A stretch of DNA of 7,955 bases from Dysgonamonadaceae bacterium (GTDB lineage: Bacteria; Bacteroidota; Bacteroidia; Bacteroidales; Azobacteroidaceae): positions 1 to 7,955 of the forward strand of contig JAITCT010000105.1 of NCBI GenBank assembly GCA_031282925.1. The letters run 5' to 3'. The stretch's first letter is position 1; every line of letters starts with the position of its first letter. A program made the translations under genes and the position numbers. The notes beneath the pieces are model-generated. The model was not told the DNA's origin. It worked only from the letters and a program-made list of their open reading frames with translations, and searched no databases. Shown here one piece after another: positions 5,224-7,955 of this stretch.

Positions 5224-6009
5224 ATGAAACTGCGGTTTTTAGGCACGGGAACTTCCACCGGCAATCCGGAAATCGGTTGCCGGTGCGGAGTTTGTACTTC
5301 TTCCGACAGGCGGGACAGGCGGTTTCGAGCATCGGTATTAATTGAAACGAAAGGGAAAAGGATTTTGATTGATTGCAGTCCCGATTTCAGAATGCAAATG
5401 CTGGAAACACAGAAAACCGCTTCCTTTTTGCATTTGGACGGTGTTTTGCTTACTCACGAGCATTATGACCATGTCGGCGGTTTGGACGACCTGCGTGCTT
5501 TCTGCCGTGAAGGTGCAGTCGAAATTTATGCCGAAGCCCCTGTAGCGAAGGCGATTCGCACACGGATACCTTACGTTTTCCGTAAACGTAAATATCCGGG
5601 CGTTCCCGACCTGGACTTGCATATTATTGAAAATAAGCCGTTTTATGTTTCCGGCATAGAAATTATGCCGATTCGTCTGATGCACGCCAAACTTCCGATT
5701 TTCGGTTTCCGCATCGGAAATCTGGCTTATCTGACCGACCTTAAAACAATTCCCAAAGAGGAATACTGGAAATTGCAAAACATTGATGTATTGGTTATTA
5801 ACGCTTTAAGACCGAAGGAACACATTTCCCATCAAAACCTCCCGGAAGCTTTGGAACAAATCCGTAAAATTAATCCGCGCCGCGCTTATTTAACCCATAT
5901 CTCACACCATTTCGGACTTCATGCCGTTGTGGAGAAAACCTTGCCCCCGAATGTTTCCATCGCTTTTGACAAAGAGGAAGTGCAAGTAATTCCGGAAAAC
6001 GGGAAATAA
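5224..6009 (+). CDS. PhnP-like metallo-beta-lactamase-fold hydrolase
   Basis: This 261-residue cytoplasmic hydrolase should use a dinuclear metal centre. The fold's metal ligands are visible: THEHYDHVGG (77-86) gives His78, His80, Asp82 and His83, with His154 (LMHAKLP), Asp172 (LTDLK) and, near the C-terminus, His225 (LTHISHH). It also has C-R-C-G-V-C (Cys19, Cys21, Cys24) and His228, matching the extra structural zinc site known from E. coli PhnP. PhnP cleaves phosphoribosyl cyclic phosphate in phosphonate breakdown, but no other phn gene is near, and Bacteroidetes homologues are usually annotated only as MBL-fold hydrolases, so the substrate is open. The ATG at 5224 follows an A-rich leader and gives the standard MKLRFLGTGTSTG start. 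It lies 125 bases after murB and 54 before dnaN. Confidence 0.85.
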   Translation: MKLRFLGTGTSTGNPEIGCRCGVCTSSDRRDRRFRASVLIETKGKRILIDCSPDFRMQMLETQKTASFLHLDGVLLTHEHYDHVGGLDDLRAFCREGAVEIYAEAPVAKAIRTRIPYVFRKRKYPGVPDLDLHIIENKPFYVSGIEIMPIRLMHAKLPIFGFRIGNLAYLTDLKTIPKEEYWKLQNIDVLVINALRPKEHISHQNLPEALEQIRKINPRRAYLTHISHHFGLHAVVEKTLPPNVSIAFDKEEVQVIPENGK

Positions 6010-6024
6010 TTAAAAAATTTACCT

Positions 6025-6032
6025 TATATTTG
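6025..6032 (+). promoter_or_regulatory. dnaN promoter (-7 box)
   Basis: TATATTTG followed by CA is a perfect match to the Bacteroidetes -7 consensus, 31 bases before the dnaN ATG. An AAAAAATTT element lies about 6-14 bases before it, in register with the AT dyads of the other promoters. It would drive dnaN and the exonuclease, while read-through from the hydrolase remains possible. Confidence 0.6.
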
Positions 6033-6063
6033 CAGTCGAAAAATAATTTAAAATTAAATATTT

Positions 6064-7188
6064 ATGAAATTCGTTGTATCAAGTAGTTCTTTATCAAACC
6101 ATTTACAAGTAGTTGGCCGGGTTATTGCTTCAAAAAATACAATCCCCATACTGGATTGTTTCCTTTTTGAATTGAATGAAAATCAATTGACTATTACCGC
6201 CGCAGACAGTGAAACACGCATGATTACTTCCATGGAAGTGCAGGAAACCGATGGTTCCGGCGTATTTGCCATACCATCCAAAAATTTGTTGGATTCCTTG
6301 AAAGAATTGCCGGATCAGCCGGTTACTTTCGACATCAACGACGACACGCTGGAATTGTTTATTTATTACGAAAACGGGAAATATAATTTTATTGCCGAAC
6401 GCGGCGATGAATACCCGCAAGCGAAACCTTTAAGCGACAGCGCTACCCAAATAACGATTCCGGCCGAACAATTGCTGGTAGGCATCAGCAGGACTTTATT
6501 CGCCACGGCGGAAGATGATTTGCGGCCGGTAATGAACGGGATTTATTTTGATATTTCCGACAGCAATATTATTTTCGTTGCTTCCGACGGACATAAATTA
6601 GTACGTTTCAAGAATTTTTCGGCCAAAGGCAATGAGCAGACTTCGTTTATCCTTCCCAAGAAACCGGCCAATCTTTTAAGAACCGTGCTTCCGAAAGAAT
6701 CCGGAATTGTTACCATCGGTTTCGACGAAAACAATGCTTACATCCGGATGGGAAAAATTGAAATCATTTCCCGTCTGATAGAAGGGCGTTATCCGAATTA
6801 CAACGGCGTGGTTCCCAAGGGAAATCCGTATAAAGTCGTTGTCGACCGTGTGCTGTTTACAAACGCTTTGAAGCGGGTAACGGTTTTCGCCAACCCAACC
6901 AGTTCGCTGGTTAAACTGAGTGTTTCGCCCAATACAATTGTTATTTCGACTCAAGACATTGATTATTCGACTTCAGCCGAAGAGAAAATTGCCTGCGTTT
7001 ACGAAGGAGAACCGCTAAGCATTGGATTCAAAGGTGTTTTCCTGATTGAAATATTGAACAATATTCCCTCGTCGGAAGTGATTTTGGAACTGGCCGATCC
7101 TACCCGTGCAGGTTTGATGTTGCCCGTTGAAAACGAGGAAGATGAAGACCTGTTGATGTTGTTGATGCCGATGATGTTGAATGAATAA
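6064..7188 (+). CDS. dnaN: DNA polymerase III beta subunit (sliding clamp)
   Basis: The protein dimerises into the ring that holds the replicative polymerase, mismatch repair and other factors on DNA. At 374 residues it is a normal length for the family (E. coli 366). The three clamp domains fall at about 1-122, 128-246 and 247-374. Recognisable segments are RPVMNGIYF (154-162), ASDGHKLVR (173-181), the LIEGRYPNY loop (238-246) and the C-terminal MPMML (368-372), which corresponds to the MPMRL end that forms part of the partner-binding pocket. The last residues extend slightly beyond it (NE). An acidic patch NEEDEDLL (357-364) precedes the end. The ATG at 6064 gives the standard MKFVVSSSSL start and follows an AT-rich leader without Shine-Dalgarno. 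No dnaA or recF is adjacent in the window, as is common in Bacteroidetes. Confidence 0.97.
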   Translation: MKFVVSSSSLSNHLQVVGRVIASKNTIPILDCFLFELNENQLTITAADSETRMITSMEVQETDGSGVFAIPSKNLLDSLKELPDQPVTFDINDDTLELFIYYENGKYNFIAERGDEYPQAKPLSDSATQITIPAEQLLVGISRTLFATAEDDLRPVMNGIYFDISDSNIIFVASDGHKLVRFKNFSAKGNEQTSFILPKKPANLLRTVLPKESGIVTIGFDENNAYIRMGKIEIISRLIEGRYPNYNGVVPKGNPYKVVVDRVLFTNALKRVTVFANPTSSLVKLSVSPNTIVISTQDIDYSTSAEEKIACVYEGEPLSIGFKGVFLIEILNNIPSSEVILELADPTRAGLMLPVENEEDEDLLMLLMPMMLNE

Positions 7189-7197
7189 AAAATAAAA

Positions 7198-7955
7198 GTG
7201 AAACTGAATTTAAAGAATCCGCTCGTTTTCTTTGATTTGGAAACAACGGGAACCAATATTGTTTCGGATAGGATAGTAGAAATGTCCTATCTGAAAATTT
7301 ATCCTAATGGCGACGAAGAAAGCAAAACCCGACGGATTAATCCTGAAATGCCCATTCCTCCCCAGGTAACGGCTATTCACGGAATCACGGACGAAGATGT
7401 GAAAGACGCGCCTGTTTTCCGGCTGATTGCCAAATCACTGGCAGCGCAAATCGAAGGTTGCGACCTGGCCGGATACAACTCCAACCGGTTTGATATTCCC
7501 CTGCTGGCCGAAGAATTTTTACGCGCCGACGTGGACATTGATTTGATGAAGCGGAAATTCGTTGATGTGCAAACCATTTTCCACAAGAAAGAACAACGGA
7601 CTTTGGAAGCCGCCTATAAATTTTACTGCAACAAAGACTTGGAAAATGCACATTCGGCTGAAGCCGATACCAAAGCCACTTATGAAGTCCTGCAATCGCA
7701 GTTAGACCGGTATCCCGATTTGGTGAACGATATTAATTTCCTTTCCGAATACTCGGCATACGGCAACAATGCGGATTTTGCCGGACGGGTTATTTACAAC
7801 GAGCAGCGGAAAGAAATCATCAATTTCGGAAAATACAAAGGCCGTCCGGTGGAAGACGTATTTCGCGAAGATCCGGGATACTATGGCTGGATTCTTCAAG
7901 GGGATTTTCCCTTATATACCAAAAAGGTTTTTACTGCTGTTAAATTGCGGTCGGC
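7198..7955 (+). CDS. DEDDh 3'-5' exonuclease, DNA polymerase III epsilon-like (3' end cut)
   Basis: The frame begins with GTG at 7198 and runs open to the right edge (252 full codons). It has no ATG that would keep the active site: the frame is closed by the dnaN stop at 7186, and the first ATG is codon 29. The RNase T/epsilon-type exonuclease domain (about 9-170) shows FDLETTG with Asp13 and Glu15, the NSNRFDIPLL motif with Asp99, and His152 with Asp157 in AHSAEAD, the complete DEDDh set for two-metal hydrolysis of DNA 3' ends. A C-terminal segment FGKYKGRPVEDVF (starting about residue 208) followed by YYGWILQGDFPLYTKK matches the extension often seen in Bacteroidetes homologues. Only a few residues are probably missing. 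The 9-base gap after dnaN indicates one operon. Proofreading or repair trimming linked to the clamp is likely but not shown. It lacks a polymerase domain. Confidence 0.9.
   Translation, partial: MKLNLKNPLVFFDLETTGTNIVSDRIVEMSYLKIYPNGDEESKTRRINPEMPIPPQVTAIHGITDEDVKDAPVFRLIAKSLAAQIEGCDLAGYNSNRFDIPLLAEEFLRADVDIDLMKRKFVDVQTIFHKKEQRTLEAAYKFYCNKDLENAHSAEADTKATYEVLQSQLDRYPDLVNDINFLSEYSAYGNNADFAGRVIYNEQRKEIINFGKYKGRPVEDVFREDPGYYGWILQGDFPLYTKKVFTAVKLRS

Overview
The window looks like chromosomal DNA from a member of the Bacteroidetes, most likely order Bacteroidales. Three things point there: -7 boxes of the Bacteroidetes type TAnnTTTG upstream of several genes, A-rich leaders instead of Shine-Dalgarno sites, and the gene content (a BspA-like leucine-rich-repeat protein with cadherin-like domains and a C-terminal sorting-like domain, plus protein families typical of this group). 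The genus cannot be fixed from the sequence.

Minus-strand half (1-3220). Read in the direction of transcription, there is a 675-residue surface or secreted protein with two BspA-type repeat modules, three cadherin-like beta-sandwich repeats and a short C-terminal sorting-like domain. After its stop comes a long hairpin (about 1116-1167). Next is a metal ABC-3 family permease (ZnuB/MntB type) with no ATPase or binding protein in view, and then the first 80 codons of a GNAT/FemAB-like acyltransferase-type protein that runs off the left edge. The acyltransferase-like gene has its own promoter, which overlaps the stop of the permease gene.

Central divergent region (3221-4087). This 867-base stretch holds no convincing gene. 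It carries two tandem promoter-like elements reading left, a short AATTACG repeat, a minisatellite of seventeen 21-bp units bounded on both sides by a similar degenerate unit (3489-3887), and a promoter reading right into murB. The array is open in four frames because its period is a multiple of three. I regard those reading frames as artefacts.

Plus-strand half (4088-7955). murB (peptidoglycan precursor synthesis), a PhnP-like metallo-beta-lactamase-fold hydrolase, dnaN (sliding clamp) and a DEDDh 3'-5' exonuclease that starts with GTG and is cut a few codons before its end. dnaN and the exonuclease are separated by 9 bases and probably share a transcript, a clamp next to a polymerase III epsilon-like nuclease. 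The murB-hydrolase gap contains a 29-bp direct repeat.

The coding genes are mostly ordinary. The more interesting signals are non-coding: the 21-bp array with dyad units, the strand-polarised hairpin between the surface protein and permease genes, and a promoter module (A-tract/T-tract dyad followed at fixed spacing by TAnnTTTGC) found before four genes.
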